DNA of 64,000 bases from Cellvibrio sp. KY-GH-1 (GCF_008806975.1 NZ_CP031728.1:1054001-1118000), one strand, 5' to 3'; numbered from the stretch's first letter, positions 26,458-35,774 are shown. The notes: generated by a model from the sequence alone, not told the origin. Translations and numbers: made by a program.

Positions 26458-26949
26458 TTATTTGAAATAGTTGTTCAACATACGCTTTTCCCACAAAAAG
26501 CTGTTGATATGCATCAACCTATTTGAGACATCGAAATTAAATTCAGTTTTAACAGATGTAAAATCACCCGACTTAAAAAAATCTGCCAGTGACTTTGTGG
26601 CAAGACTTGCTCCAGCGACGTTGATGAAGCCGTTTAGTTGATAGCCTAACTGGTTTTTTGCAAGGGATTCTAAAATTCGTTGCTGCCCATCCGCAACTTG
26701 GGAATTATCAGGGCTTAAATCCATAAATTTCTGAATGGTTAATCCGAGAATAGCGAGAGGATTTAGCGCCTCATCGTCATTGCATCGTTTAAACCAGGCG
26801 CTACATTTTGTTTCCAGATTCCCCTCTGGAGGTTCACCTGATGCCCCGGCACTCATAAATAAAACATTTATTTTGGAATGGCTGTAGTAGTGCTCAGCTA
26901 GCACGGATGCCACAGAGCCAATGACCGAGCTGGGTATTGTATGCCTCAT
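26458..26949 (-). pseudogene. Truncated AbiJ-like abortive infection N-terminal domain protein
   Basis: The first ~135 residues (MRHTIPSSVIGSVASVLAE, YYSHSKINVLFMSAGASG, EPPEGNLETKCSAWFKRCN) resemble the N-terminal domain of AbiJ-like phage-defence proteins, which normally continue into a C-terminal HEPN-type effector domain. Here the similarity ends near DFTSVKTEF, and about 26 unrelated residues precede the stop. Only 40 bases separate it from hemN, so the missing domain is not nearby. I read it as a decayed defence gene; family assignment is from memory of its pattern and is moderate. Confidence 0.45.
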
Positions 26950-26972
26950 AAATTTGTCCCCAGTGTTCTCTA

Positions 26973-27494
26973 CTATTCATCAATAGCGCTTAGTTGTGCC
27001 TTAGCGCATGAAACATCCAAGCCAAAGGCATCCAATAACGTGATGGCCTTTTTTACTGTGCGCAAATACTCGTCTTTCTCTGGCAGTTTACGCTTGCACG
27101 ATAGCTCATTTGCAAGCAGCCATTCCTGCACTTCTACAAGTCCTGTTTCGGTAACCCCATGTGAAAGCAAAGCTTCTGCGGTAATGTTAGAGACATACTG
27201 CGGAGTAAGCTCATCGGGTGAACGTAGCTTCAACTGCACGACCAAATCATTTCGCAATACTCTGCGAAGCGCATTTTTAGGTGAGGAAATTATAGCGATT
27301 GCTGCGTCAATATACTTTTTAGGATTGGCTCGAATCTCTTCAAGATCCCAGCGCAATTTCAAGTGGCGACAAAATCGGGGTAAAGCACCTCTTGCTTGAG
27401 CAGAGTTAAGCCCATAGCACTTCGCTGCGTCAGCGACAGACTGGCCTTCTGCAATCGCAATCAAAATATTTGCTTTGGTTACATCAGAAATCAT
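26973..27494 (-). CDS. HTH protein of unknown function with possible RpoA-CTD-like segment
   Basis: A 173-residue protein. The ATG at 27494 has GGAGAA upstream and is preferred over a TTG at 27512. A helix-turn-helix-like stretch (GQSVADAAKCYGLNSAQARGAL) lies near the N-terminus. LRSPDELTPQYVSNITAEAL later resembles, weakly, the C-terminal domain of RNA polymerase alpha. No function is assigned. It lies between the truncated Abi-like gene and the transglutaminase-like gene in accessory DNA. Confidence 0.55.
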   Translation of the reverse strand: MISDVTKANILIAIAEGQSVADAAKCYGLNSAQARGALPRFCRHLKLRWDLEEIRANPKKYIDAAIAIISSPKNALRRVLRNDLVVQLKLRSPDELTPQYVSNITAEALLSHGVTETGLVEVQEWLLANELSCKRKLPEKDEYLRTVKKAITLLDAFGLDVSCAKAQLSAIDE

Positions 27495-27532
27495 ATTTTC
27501 TCCAGTGTGCAATTGCTTTTGAAACCTTCGGA

Positions 27533-27970
27533 TTAATTTTTGCTATAAGTGAGATGGCTGAGAATTTTTTTATAATCACGCAGCAATGCTGATTTTGCTT
27601 CTTGATTGAGGTGCGTCAACTTCGGCTTTGGCTTTTCAACCTTAATTATTTTAAATCGTTGATGCCATCGGCTATGTGTTTCAACAATGACTGTTTTAGC
27701 TGTCGATGAAAACTGATTGGCAGTAATATCAATGTCAGTCTCACCATATTTTATCCAAATGTGCCGCTGAGATTTTTTGTGTCGGTTTTCGCCTGCAACT
27801 ATTCTCAGGGATGAAAAACCAATTTCTTCAATCAGAAATTTTGCCAGCAGATAAGAGGAGCATTCGCAGCAATTAACAGGGAAATAGTCCAGCAAATCGA
27901 ACTGGAACCCATCCACTTTTGCCTTCAGCATCGCCTTACGAAATAGAGAAACCGATTGTTGTAAATCCAC
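27533..27970 (-). CDS. Papain/transglutaminase-like fold protein
   Basis: A 145-residue protein with an apparent Cys-His-Asp arrangement: CCECSSYLLAKFL (about residue 35), RHIWIKYGE (about 70) and DIDITANQF (about 78). This order is that of transglutaminase-like or papain-fold hydrolases. No signal peptide is seen. Such proteins in mobile DNA can be peptidases, amidases or toxins; none can be chosen from sequence alone. It runs in the same direction as the HTH gene 38 bases downstream. Confidence 0.55.
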   Translation of the reverse strand: MDLQQSVSLFRKAMLKAKVDGFQFDLLDYFPVNCCECSSYLLAKFLIEEIGFSSLRIVAGENRHKKSQRHIWIKYGETDIDITANQFSSTAKTVIVETHSRWHQRFKIIKVEKPKPKLTHLNQEAKSALLRDYKKILSHLTYSKN

Positions 27971-28055
27971 AGCTCAAAAAAAGGAAGTAAGTTAAAGGAG
28001 ATGCCTAGTGTAATGCATCAGGAAGGAATCGTAGACGAATGATGCGGAGTCGATA

Positions 28056-28310
28056 TTATTCGCCGTTTTCTTGCAAAGAGCCAATAAGGACATCGAGTCC
28101 CTCATGAGGATCGACCCCTAGCACTTGGCAGTACCGCACAAACTCAAGCACTTCAATTTTCCGTCGATCCTGTTCCATTTTGCCCAGCACAGAATGATGC
28201 CGCCCCATTGCAAGAGATGCTTCGCGAAGCGTCAAGCCACTTGCCTCCCGCTGCTTTTTTAACCAGAGGCGTAGCTTTTCATAGTGAGGTGAGTAAGGAG
28301 ATGATTTCAT
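28056..28310 (-). CDS. XRE-family helix-turn-helix regulator
   Basis: An 84-residue Cro/CI-type DNA-binding protein. The ATG at 28310 is preferred to an upstream TTG that would overlap the divergent gene. The HTH covers SGLTLREASLAMGRHHSVLGKMEQDRR. An exact inverted repeat (TGTCTC-N7-GAGACA) lies immediately before the start, so it probably represses itself and the divergent DNA-binding/helicase pair. Confidence 0.85.
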   Translation of the reverse strand: MKSSPYSPHYEKLRLWLKKQREASGLTLREASLAMGRHHSVLGKMEQDRRKIEVLEFVRYCQVLGVDPHEGLDVLIGSLQENGE

Positions 28311-28329
28311 TGTCTCGATGATAGAGACA
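28311..28329. promoter_or_regulatory. Palindromic operator between XRE gene and divergent gene
   Basis: TGTCTCGATGATAGAGACA is a perfect 6-bp inverted repeat with a 7-base spacer abutting the XRE ATG. Parts of it recur nearby (TCGAGACA at 28349-28356 and TCTCTATCAT at 28368-28377), as expected for a second operator at the other promoter. Confidence 0.65.
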
Positions 28330-28336
28330 GGATAGA

Positions 28337-28915
28337 ATGGCGCGAAATTCGAGACATGAGGCGTCAATCTCTATCATGAAATCTCTCAGCGTTAAGTCCG
28401 GACTGCTCTCGGCATTATCAACATTGGTAAATCGGGAATTCACCGTACATGATCTCACCGAAGCCTATTTGAACGATCCGGCATGCCTTCATAGCTCCCA
28501 AAAAGCGGCTCGCCAGTTCGTCTATCGCAATATGCTCCGCCTTATCAATAATGGAGAATTGACCCGGATCGTTGTGGAGAGCGGCTGGCCTTTGTATCGA
28601 TTAACCCCTCGGTTTAAAGCCTTAGGGGGAGCCTCCGTAAAAGCTGCCGCATCGCTGGCGACTCAGGATAAAACGACTGTCACAAAAGATAGCCCTCGCC
28701 AAAGCCTGCAAGAGCGACTCAATAGGCATAAGTTGGAAATGTTATCCGCCATGGGCGAGACGGAAGAATACGACGCGATTTGTAATGAGATGCCTGAACT
28801 AAGAGACGATGTGCAACCTCTCTACAACCAGTCCCGCGACAAATGCTCCAGATTGCTTGGCCGTGTGAAAGCGCTGGAAAGCTTATTGGCAAGGGAAACA
28901 GGTTTAGCGCAATGA
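28337..28915 (+). CDS. Winged-helix-like accessory protein coupled to helicase
   Basis: A 192-residue protein. An ATG at 28337 has AGGA close upstream; an internal ATG at 28376 (179 residues) is an alternative. The N-terminal half (LLSALSTLVNREFTVHDLTEAYL... NMLRLINNGELTRI... WPLYRLTP) reads like a winged-helix DNA-binding domain; the C-terminal half is helical and charged. Its stop overlaps the helicase ATG (ATGA), so the two are made together, suggesting a complex. Function unknown. Confidence 0.7.
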   Translation: MARNSRHEASISIMKSLSVKSGLLSALSTLVNREFTVHDLTEAYLNDPACLHSSQKAARQFVYRNMLRLINNGELTRIVVESGWPLYRLTPRFKALGGASVKAAASLATQDKTTVTKDSPRQSLQERLNRHKLEMLSAMGETEEYDAICNEMPELRDDVQPLYNQSRDKCSRLLGRVKALESLLARETGLAQ

Positions 28916-30336
28916 AGTTAAGGCGCTGGCAATCCAGGTGCGTTGAACAGGCTCTGGTGAAATTCAGAAACGAAGAGAACCACTTCCTGTGCCTTGCCAC
29001 CCCGGGTGCGGGCAAGACAGTCATGGCGGCAACCTTGGCGCAGCAGCTTTTACAGCTAGGCATGGTCGATTTGGTGCTTTGCTTTTCGCCCTCCATCATT
29101 GTGTCTTCCGATTTCCAGCAAGCACTGGAAACCCATACTCATTCCCGAATGGATGGGCGTCTCGGTTCAAAGGGGCAATCGTTGACCTATCAATCAATGC
29201 TGAGCCTGGAAGAGGCTTTTTGGGCATTATTCCAAACGCATCGTGTTTTGGTGATTTTTGATGAGATCCATCACTGCGCGGGTGATAACCTTGAGAATGC
29301 CAATGCCTGGGGGCAAACCATCATCCAACATATTCAGGGGCGCGCGGCGTATACCATTGCCTTGACCGGCACGCCCTGGCGCTCCGACCGCATCCCCATT
29401 GCGTTATCCAGTTACTGTCAGCACAACAAAATCCGCTGTGATTTTATTTACGGAATGGCGCAGGCTATCCAGGAGAATGTATGTCGCGCACCCAGCATCA
29501 CGCTGGTGGACAATGACCGCATCATCGTAAAACGCGGCGATACCACGGAGAGATATTCATCTTTTGCAGAGCTACTTAAGTTGTCAGATTGCTCCTACCA
29601 ACAATTGATTGATAACGATGCTCTGATTGTGTATTTGTTAAAACAATCTTCCAAAAAGTTGATGCAGCTTCGCAAGCAACATCAGGATGCGGGCGGTCTT
29701 ATCGTCGCGGCATCGGTAGAGCATGCCTATAAGATTGCAACGCTACTGGAGCGTCACTTGGGACAACGTGCTTGTGTCGCCACCTATTTGGACGAAGATG
29801 CCCACGGTGCAATTAATTCCTTTAGAAAGAGCACCCAACCCTGGATTATCTCTGTAGGAATGGTCAGCGAAGGTACCAACATTCCACGGCTGCGCGTGTG
29901 CTGCCACGTGACCCGAGTTAAAACAGAATTGCATTTTCGGCAGGTATTGGGGCGGGTTTTACGTATGGGAGATATTCCCGGTGAAAGTTATTTGTATCTA
30001 CCGGCTGAACCTAATCTAGTGGAATACGCAAATCGTGTCGCAGAAGAAATACCGGAATCTGCAACTATCAGACGCGACACTATGCCGAATAATGACGATG
30101 AGCAGTCTCTAGCCATCAAGCTACAAGAACCATCACATACCGAAGAAATAACAGAAATTATTTTTGAAAATATGCCTGTAGGTGAGCCACAAACCAGCAT
30201 AGATGATCCGCAAGCCATTCACATTTCCATGCTGGCACAATCCTATGAAACTACCATCAATGTATTTGGCCGATTTCGGCAAGAATTGCTGCAATTGCAT
30301 CAACTTTATGCGCACGAATCCAGCAGCCCCCTATAA
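28912..30336 (+). CDS. SF2 DEAD/DEAH-type helicase
   Basis: A 474-residue ATPase. Walker A is ATPGAGKT near residue 29, motif II is DEIHH near 119, motif III is ALTGTPWRSD, and motif VI is RQVLGRVLRMG. The arrangement is of the RAD25/ResIII-like SF2 group. No nuclease domain is fused. It starts inside the stop of the preceding gene and is followed by a tyrosine recombinase. It could serve mobile-element replication, repair or defence; none is settled here. Confidence 0.88.
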   Translation: MKLRRWQSRCVEQALVKFRNEENHFLCLATPGAGKTVMAATLAQQLLQLGMVDLVLCFSPSIIVSSDFQQALETHTHSRMDGRLGSKGQSLTYQSMLSLEEAFWALFQTHRVLVIFDEIHHCAGDNLENANAWGQTIIQHIQGRAAYTIALTGTPWRSDRIPIALSSYCQHNKIRCDFIYGMAQAIQENVCRAPSITLVDNDRIIVKRGDTTERYSSFAELLKLSDCSYQQLIDNDALIVYLLKQSSKKLMQLRKQHQDAGGLIVAASVEHAYKIATLLERHLGQRACVATYLDEDAHGAINSFRKSTQPWIISVGMVSEGTNIPRLRVCCHVTRVKTELHFRQVLGRVLRMGDIPGESYLYLPAEPNLVEYANRVAEEIPESATIRRDTMPNNDDEQSLAIKLQEPSHTEEITEIIFENMPVGEPQTSIDDPQAIHISMLAQSYETTINVFGRFRQELLQLHQLYAHESSSPL

Positions 30337-30527
30337 ATCATTTTCAGGCAAACTGCGAAAATATTATTGAGGCTTATCAGCCCGTCCACTGGCTTTATGG
30401 TCGCAATCATTAGTTCTCAACGTCTATATAGGCGACACGATACTGGTGAGCATATAGATAACAGTGTTGCTTCATTCGGCACTCCAGCGCACTATTTGGC
30501 ATCGACAGGGCAAACAGCAAATCCACT

Positions 30528-31442
30528 ATGGCTACCGTAGACCAGTACATAAATGCCGCCACGCGTGACAACACGCGAAAGAGCTACCAATCTGCAATTG
30601 AGCATTATGAAGTTCAATGGGGTGGCTTTTTGCCCGCAACGGCAGATTCCATAGCGCGGTACCTGGCTGATTACGCCGATGTACTGGCAATCAGTACATT
30701 AAAACTTCGATTGGCAGCGATTGCTCAATGGCATTTGGATCAAGGCTTCCCCGATCCAACCAAAAGCCCGATAGTTAAAAAGGTGATGAAAGGCATCCAG
30801 GCGTTGCATCCATCCCGGCCTCAACAAGCCCAACCTCTGGCAATCAGCCAATTGGAATGCATTGATGAATGGCTCGAACAACAACTTGAAGACACTACGA
30901 GCAGGGAGAAACAACTCAGAATTCTTCGTGATCGGGCGATTCTTCTCCTCGGATTCTGGCGGGGTTTTCGCAGTGATGAGCTAAGCAGGTTACGTATTGA
31001 GCACCTTGAGTTGCATCCAGATGAAGGTATGGCGCTTTATCTGCCACACACCAAAACGGACCACTCGGGGGCGACATTTAAAGCACCGGCCTTGCAGCGA
31101 TTATGTCCAGTCGTCGCCTGCCAGTCATGGCTCATAACCTCTGGCCTGACACAAGGTCCGCTATTTCCATCCATTAACCGGTGGGGTCAAATAAGTGCTG
31201 ACTCCATGCATCCAACAAGTTTCATCACGTTACTGCGGAACCTGATTAAGCTGGCCGGAATTGCGAATTCCGATCAGTTTTCCAGTCATTCGCTGCGCCG
31301 GGGATTCGCCACTTGGGCGACGGCCAACGGCTGGGATCTGAAAACCACTATGGAATATATTGGCTGGAAAGATGTCCGGTCTGCCATGCGTTATATCGAC
31401 ACCAATCCGTTCGCCGTCACCTCGCTCGCCTTGCCGTCATAA
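30528..31442 (+). CDS. Tyrosine recombinase/integrase
   Basis: A 304-residue recombinase with a SAM-like N-terminal core-binding domain and a C-terminal catalytic domain. Catalytic residues are complete: Arg148, Lys176, His254, Arg257, Trp280 (in place of His) and Tyr289. It is separated from the helicase by 191 bases without a gene. Short inverted repeats just downstream are possible recombination sites. It may be an island integrase or the resolution recombinase of the Tn3-family element. Confidence 0.9.
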   Translation: MATVDQYINAATRDNTRKSYQSAIEHYEVQWGGFLPATADSIARYLADYADVLAISTLKLRLAAIAQWHLDQGFPDPTKSPIVKKVMKGIQALHPSRPQQAQPLAISQLECIDEWLEQQLEDTTSREKQLRILRDRAILLLGFWRGFRSDELSRLRIEHLELHPDEGMALYLPHTKTDHSGATFKAPALQRLCPVVACQSWLITSGLTQGPLFPSINRWGQISADSMHPTSFITLLRNLIKLAGIANSDQFSSHSLRRGFATWATANGWDLKTTMEYIGWKDVRSAMRYIDTNPFAVTSLALPS

Positions 31443-31537
31443 CACCCACCCAAACCGTCAGTTTAACCTCGGTCTCGCGTGTTTCTTCAAACTGCGCCTG
31501 CGGTTCAAGCATGGTCATGTTTATTTTGGAGAATTGC

Positions 31538-31669
31538 ATGAAGTTTGCAAAACCGTATGAAATAGGTTCGTGTATTACGAACCATCCTTTGGTAGATTGT
31601 ATGACTTCACAGAAACACTATTCGACGCCAATAAAAAAGAATCAAATGAGACACAATATAATGCACTGA
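31538..31669 (+). CDS. Possible small protein (43 residues) after the integrase
   Basis: An open frame beginning MKFAKPYEIGSCITNH has a good GGAGA ribosome site six bases before its ATG and ends before an inverted repeat (TGCACT-N5-AGTGCA). No family is recognised. It overlaps a perfect 7-bp inverted repeat (31565-31583), so the ORF may be incidental. Confidence 0.25.
   Translation: MKFAKPYEIGSCITNHPLVDCMTSQKHYSTPIKKNQMRHNIMH
31565..31583. repeat. 7-bp inverted repeat downstream of integrase
   Basis: GGTTCGT-gtatt-ACGAACC is a perfect inverted repeat with a five-base spacer, 123 bases after the integrase stop. A second one, TGCACT-gaaat-AGTGCA, follows at 31662-31678. Both have the form of a tyrosine recombinase core site, though arms and spacers are shorter than usual. 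Confidence 0.35.
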
Positions 31670-31733
31670 AATAGTGCAATTATTGGATTGTACACACGAA
31701 AATTGGGGAGTTAAGGGGAAAGGCGGGAAAACG

Positions 31734-32615
31734 ATGACGGCGAGAGCGACTTTCGATACTTACGATACGATATTGAATGCGTACGATTACTTTAACGCAG
31801 CGCTGTTTGGCGGACAACTGCCGGAAGTGATTATTACCTATCATCGTCAACGCAAAGTCATGGGTTACGCCTCAATTGGCCGCTGGGTGAATGCGCAACG
31901 CCAGTACGTGGACGAACTAGCAGTCAACCCTGAATACTTCGCTAAATACCCCTTGATCGAAATATGCCAAACCCTTTGCCACGAGATGGCTCATATTTGG
32001 CAGGCTCACTTTGGCAAACCCGGACGGCGTGGATATCACAATATAGAGTGGGCCAAGCGAATGACCCGCATTGGGTTGATGCCATCAGCTACCGGTCTTC
32101 CGGGTGGTGAAAAGACCGGCGAATGGATGATGGATTATGTCATTTACGAGGGGGCATTCCACCGCAGCTGCCAAGCATTGCTGGCCAAAGGCTTTATTTT
32201 GCCTTGGGTAGATCGCTACCCAGTCTTCCGTCTAGAGGTACCGGTACTGGCCTATGACGATAAAGGGCGGGCTATCGAACTGGATGCCAAACTCAATGCG
32301 AAAAACAGCAGCAAAATGCTGGCAGCAAAATCCTCCCAAGCAATTGCTTCAATGACAAGTGAGGCTCTGATATCACTCGATGTACAGGAAGAAACGTTGC
32401 GCCCTCAACCAGCCCATTGGGAAGGGATCTTTGAGCGTGATACTAACGATGAGTCGGAACAGCACTTATTACAAGAGATATTGAGCTCAAAGCCCCGCGC
32501 TAAGTCAGGCCGAATAAAATACTGCTGCAAAAGCTGCCATATACAAGTATGGGGTAAGCCTGGGCTCAATATTGACTGCGCAGACTGTAAGCAGCGTATG
32601 CAAGCAGAGACTTAG
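31734..32615 (+). CDS. SprT-like zinc metalloprotease domain protein
   Basis: A 293-residue protein from the ATG at 31734; a GTG at 31674 would add 20 residues. HEMAH (His83-Glu84-His87) and a third His102 in GYHNIEWAKRM form the SprT zinc site. The C-terminus has a zinc-ribbon (CCKSC and CADC pairs). SprT/Spartan proteins act at DNA-protein crosslinks. Here it lies between an integrase and a Tn3 transposase, so it probably belongs to the mobile element. Its task there is unknown. Confidence 0.82.
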   Translation: MTARATFDTYDTILNAYDYFNAALFGGQLPEVIITYHRQRKVMGYASIGRWVNAQRQYVDELAVNPEYFAKYPLIEICQTLCHEMAHIWQAHFGKPGRRGYHNIEWAKRMTRIGLMPSATGLPGGEKTGEWMMDYVIYEGAFHRSCQALLAKGFILPWVDRYPVFRLEVPVLAYDDKGRAIELDAKLNAKNSSKMLAAKSSQAIASMTSEALISLDVQEETLRPQPAHWEGIFERDTNDESEQHLLQEILSSKPRAKSGRIKYCCKSCHIQVWGKPGLNIDCADCKQRMQAET

Positions 32616-32687
32616 TCCACGTTAAATCCTGCTCAGAAAACGTACATTTAAACCTCCTGCTGTTCCCATCAACGAAAGGAGTGTTCT

Positions 32688-35600
32688 ATGTACGATAAAT
32701 TCGACAACCAATCATTTCACGATAATCCTCCCACATTCAAAGCCTCGGATCGAAAGCGATATTTTTACGTCGATGAAAAATTCGGGCACACCCTGTTGGC
32801 CAAAGTCCGGGGCGATGACAATAAAGTTTTTCTCACCGTCGCTTACGGATATTTCCGTGCCACAGGGCAGTTTTTCGATACAGCCATTCAAGCGGACATC
32901 GATTACGTCGCTACAAAATTTAAGTTAACGGGCTCGTTCAGCTGGTCAGACTATCGCCCTAATACTAGGGATCGTCATCGGCAGTCGATTCGTAATCTGT
33001 TGGGCTATTCGTTATTTGATATTAAGAGGCTTGATGGGCTGCAAACGCTCATCAGAAATTCCTCACGCAGCCAAAAAAGTCCTGCACGCTGCTTTGAGGA
33101 TGTGAGTCGATGGTTGTTTGGTCACAAAATCGAAACCCCAAACTTCGCGACACTTAGCAAAACCATCGATGACCTCTACAGTAATCACTTGAGTGAACAA
33201 GTCAGCAAAGTGAACCATTATCTTCGCAAGGATGACAAGCACGCGCTCGATCAATTACTGGAGAAACCGGAAGATGCCAATGACCAATGGCAGCCACACC
33301 GCGTTACTTTGCTGAAGAAATTCAACCAGTCGATTCGTGCGATGAAAGTGAAGGAGAACATTGAATCCTTCGACCTTTTGCAACCCCTATACAACTTCAC
33401 AAAACCTGTTATTGACCAACTCGATTTCACCCAAGATGGACTTAAACGGTTTGCATCCCAGGTGCAGAAAAAGCAAATCTTTCAGCTAAAACGCCTAAAA
33501 GACCCGCAGCGTTATCTATTGCTTTCAGCGTTCATTGTCCATCAGTTTCGACAATTGGAGGATACCCTCACTGAAACATTCTTGGCGGCCACAACATCCG
33601 TTCGCAATGAAGCTGACCGTAAAGCCAAGGAGGAATATTTTTTACAGCGCAACACTCAAACTGAACATACCCAATTATTAGTGAAAGATACCCAGAATTT
33701 GGTGAAGGTCGTATCTGATCTACGCGAGACTCTCGAAAACCCGATGCTTGATGACAGTGAAAAAGTCACGCAAAGCAAAAAAATCATTGCGGCCGAATCG
33801 CTCTCCGAGGGTGAAATTAGCATTCATGTTGGCGATGTTCAGGAAGATCTGAATAAAGTTAGCGGCCAAGCATTGACCATGAAGCACTACGAAGAAGCAT
33901 CCTTAAAACTACAGCGAAAATGCAATGATATTTTGCTGCGTTTGGAGCTTAGCTGTGATACCAGCGGCGAAGTACTCAACAATGCGATACAGCGTTTCAA
34001 ACAAGCCAAAGGGCAAATTGACAATAAATTTCCTATCGACTTTATGACTAAATCTGAACAGGCGTTTGTCAAAAACGACAACGTCATTAATAAACCCTTG
34101 TATAAGGTTTTGTTGTTCATGTATATCGCGGATGCCATCAAGCGAGACTCACTGTCAGTGGTTGATTCGTATCGCTACAGAAAGCTGGATAAATACCTTA
34201 TCTCTCCAGAACGTTGGGCGGCAGATCGCGCGTATTTGTTGGCGCAAGCAAAAATGGAGGATTTTAGCGATGCCCAACAGGTGCTAGACGATCTCGAATT
34301 GCAGCTTGACGCTCAATTTAAGGAAACTAATGAACATTTGAAGGAAAACAAAAACGAGTATATTGAAGCAGATGGTGCTGGCGGCTACAGACTTACATCG
34401 GAGCGAAATACCAGTGCTGCAACTTTTGCGCTGGATGAGAAACTGGATATAGAACTGCTGCCCGAAGATATGCAGATATCAATTGTCGAAGCCATGCATA
34501 CAGTGAATCAAGCAACAAATTTTCTTGATGAGTTTGAACATATTGACCATCGGTATTTAAAAGATCGACCAGAGAACCGAAATTTTTATGCTTGCATTAT
34601 CGGACTTGGTGCTCACATTGGAACAAAAAGAATAGCCAGAAATTCCCCTGCAATAAAAAAGTCAATACTTGAATCAACATCCACGGCCTATTTCAGTCTG
34701 GAAAATGCACAGCGAGCCAGTGATGCGATCATCCGCTTTGTCAATAAACTGCCACTGTCGCAATTGTATCGGTCAGAGTATGGGATGCAGACATCCAGTG
34801 ATGGCCAAAAATGGACCGTTAGTAAAGACTCTTTTAATGCAAACTATTCCTTCAAATATGGAGGGAAGGACATGGTCGTATCAGAGTACTCGTTTATAGA
34901 TGCGCGCGGCCTCTTTCCTCATTCAACAGTTATTAGCGGCTCCGAGCGAGAAGCGCACTACATGATTGATGGGTTGCTAAAAAATGAAACCGTAAAATCA
35001 GACATGCACTCAACGGATACGCACGGATATACCGAAGCAGTATTTGGGATGACTTATTTACTAAAATTTTCGTTTGCACCAAGAATTAAAAATGTGCATA
35101 GGCAGCAGCTTTATTCCGGTAAATATCCCTCAGTGTACAAGCAGAAGGACTATTTGATTCTTCCGGCAAAACGTTTTGATCGCAAACTTTTGGAAAAACA
35201 CTGGGAAGATATACTTCGGCTTGTAGCGTCAATCAAGCTGGGTGAGGTTTCAGCATCGCAAATCTTTAAACGACTAAATTCTTATTCCGCTGATGAAAAT
35301 TCGCTTTATTCTGCGTTAAAAGAATTCGGAAGAATCCCCAAATCACTGTACATATTGCGATATGTCGATGATGTAGATCTCCGTGCTGCCGTCCATAAAC
35401 AATTAAACAAAGGTGAGTCCGGCAATCGTCTCAATAAGGCTCTTGCCATAGGCCGTCTGGAGTACAGCCAAACATTAAAGGACGACCAAGAACTGGCAGA
35501 ATGCTGCAAGCGTATCCTAAAAAATGTTGTTGTCTGCTGGAATTTTATGTACGTATCGCAACTGCTCATGCGCGCCAAGACAGATGCCGAACGCACTGCA

Positions 35601-35774
35601 ATACTCAAGAAGGTGAAAACCTCATCATTATTAGCGTGGGAACATTTTATCTTTCACGGTGAGTTTGACTTCTCTGACGCCAAGCTACAGGACTCCCAAA
35701 AGTTTGACTTTAAGGGGATGGTAAATCCGAGCTTGATAAAGGGAATGGATGATGAGGAATCTCCAAATATATAG
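32688..35774 (+). CDS. tnpA: Tn3-family transposase TnpA
   Basis: A full-length (1028-residue) DDE transposase. The N-terminal domain is of the type seen in Tn3-family transposases. The catalytic acidic residues are in SFIDARGL (about 738), STDTHGYTE (about 777) and NKGESGNRL (about 909). The sequence reads without interruption and GAAAGGAG precedes the ATG, so it may be active. The usual 38-bp terminal inverted repeats were not identified on either side. Confidence 0.95.
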   Translation: MYDKFDNQSFHDNPPTFKASDRKRYFYVDEKFGHTLLAKVRGDDNKVFLTVAYGYFRATGQFFDTAIQADIDYVATKFKLTGSFSWSDYRPNTRDRHRQSIRNLLGYSLFDIKRLDGLQTLIRNSSRSQKSPARCFEDVSRWLFGHKIETPNFATLSKTIDDLYSNHLSEQVSKVNHYLRKDDKHALDQLLEKPEDANDQWQPHRVTLLKKFNQSIRAMKVKENIESFDLLQPLYNFTKPVIDQLDFTQDGLKRFASQVQKKQIFQLKRLKDPQRYLLLSAFIVHQFRQLEDTLTETFLAATTSVRNEADRKAKEEYFLQRNTQTEHTQLLVKDTQNLVKVVSDLRETLENPMLDDSEKVTQSKKIIAAESLSEGEISIHVGDVQEDLNKVSGQALTMKHYEEASLKLQRKCNDILLRLELSCDTSGEVLNNAIQRFKQAKGQIDNKFPIDFMTKSEQAFVKNDNVINKPLYKVLLFMYIADAIKRDSLSVVDSYRYRKLDKYLISPERWAADRAYLLAQAKMEDFSDAQQVLDDLELQLDAQFKETNEHLKENKNEYIEADGAGGYRLTSERNTSAATFALDEKLDIELLPEDMQISIVEAMHTVNQATNFLDEFEHIDHRYLKDRPENRNFYACIIGLGAHIGTKRIARNSPAIKKSILESTSTAYFSLENAQRASDAIIRFVNKLPLSQLYRSEYGMQTSSDGQKWTVSKDSFNANYSFKYGGKDMVVSEYSFIDARGLFPHSTVISGSEREAHYMIDGLLKNETVKSDMHSTDTHGYTEAVFGMTYLLKFSFAPRIKNVHRQQLYSGKYPSVYKQKDYLILPAKRFDRKLLEKHWEDILRLVASIKLGEVSASQIFKRLNSYSADENSLYSALKEFGRIPKSLYILRYVDDVDLRAAVHKQLNKGESGNRLNKALAIGRLEYSQTLKDDQELAECCKRILKNVVVCWNFMYVSQLLMRAKTDAERTAILKKVKTSSLLAWEHFIFHGEFDFSDAKLQDSQKFDFKGMVNPSLIKGMDDEESPNI

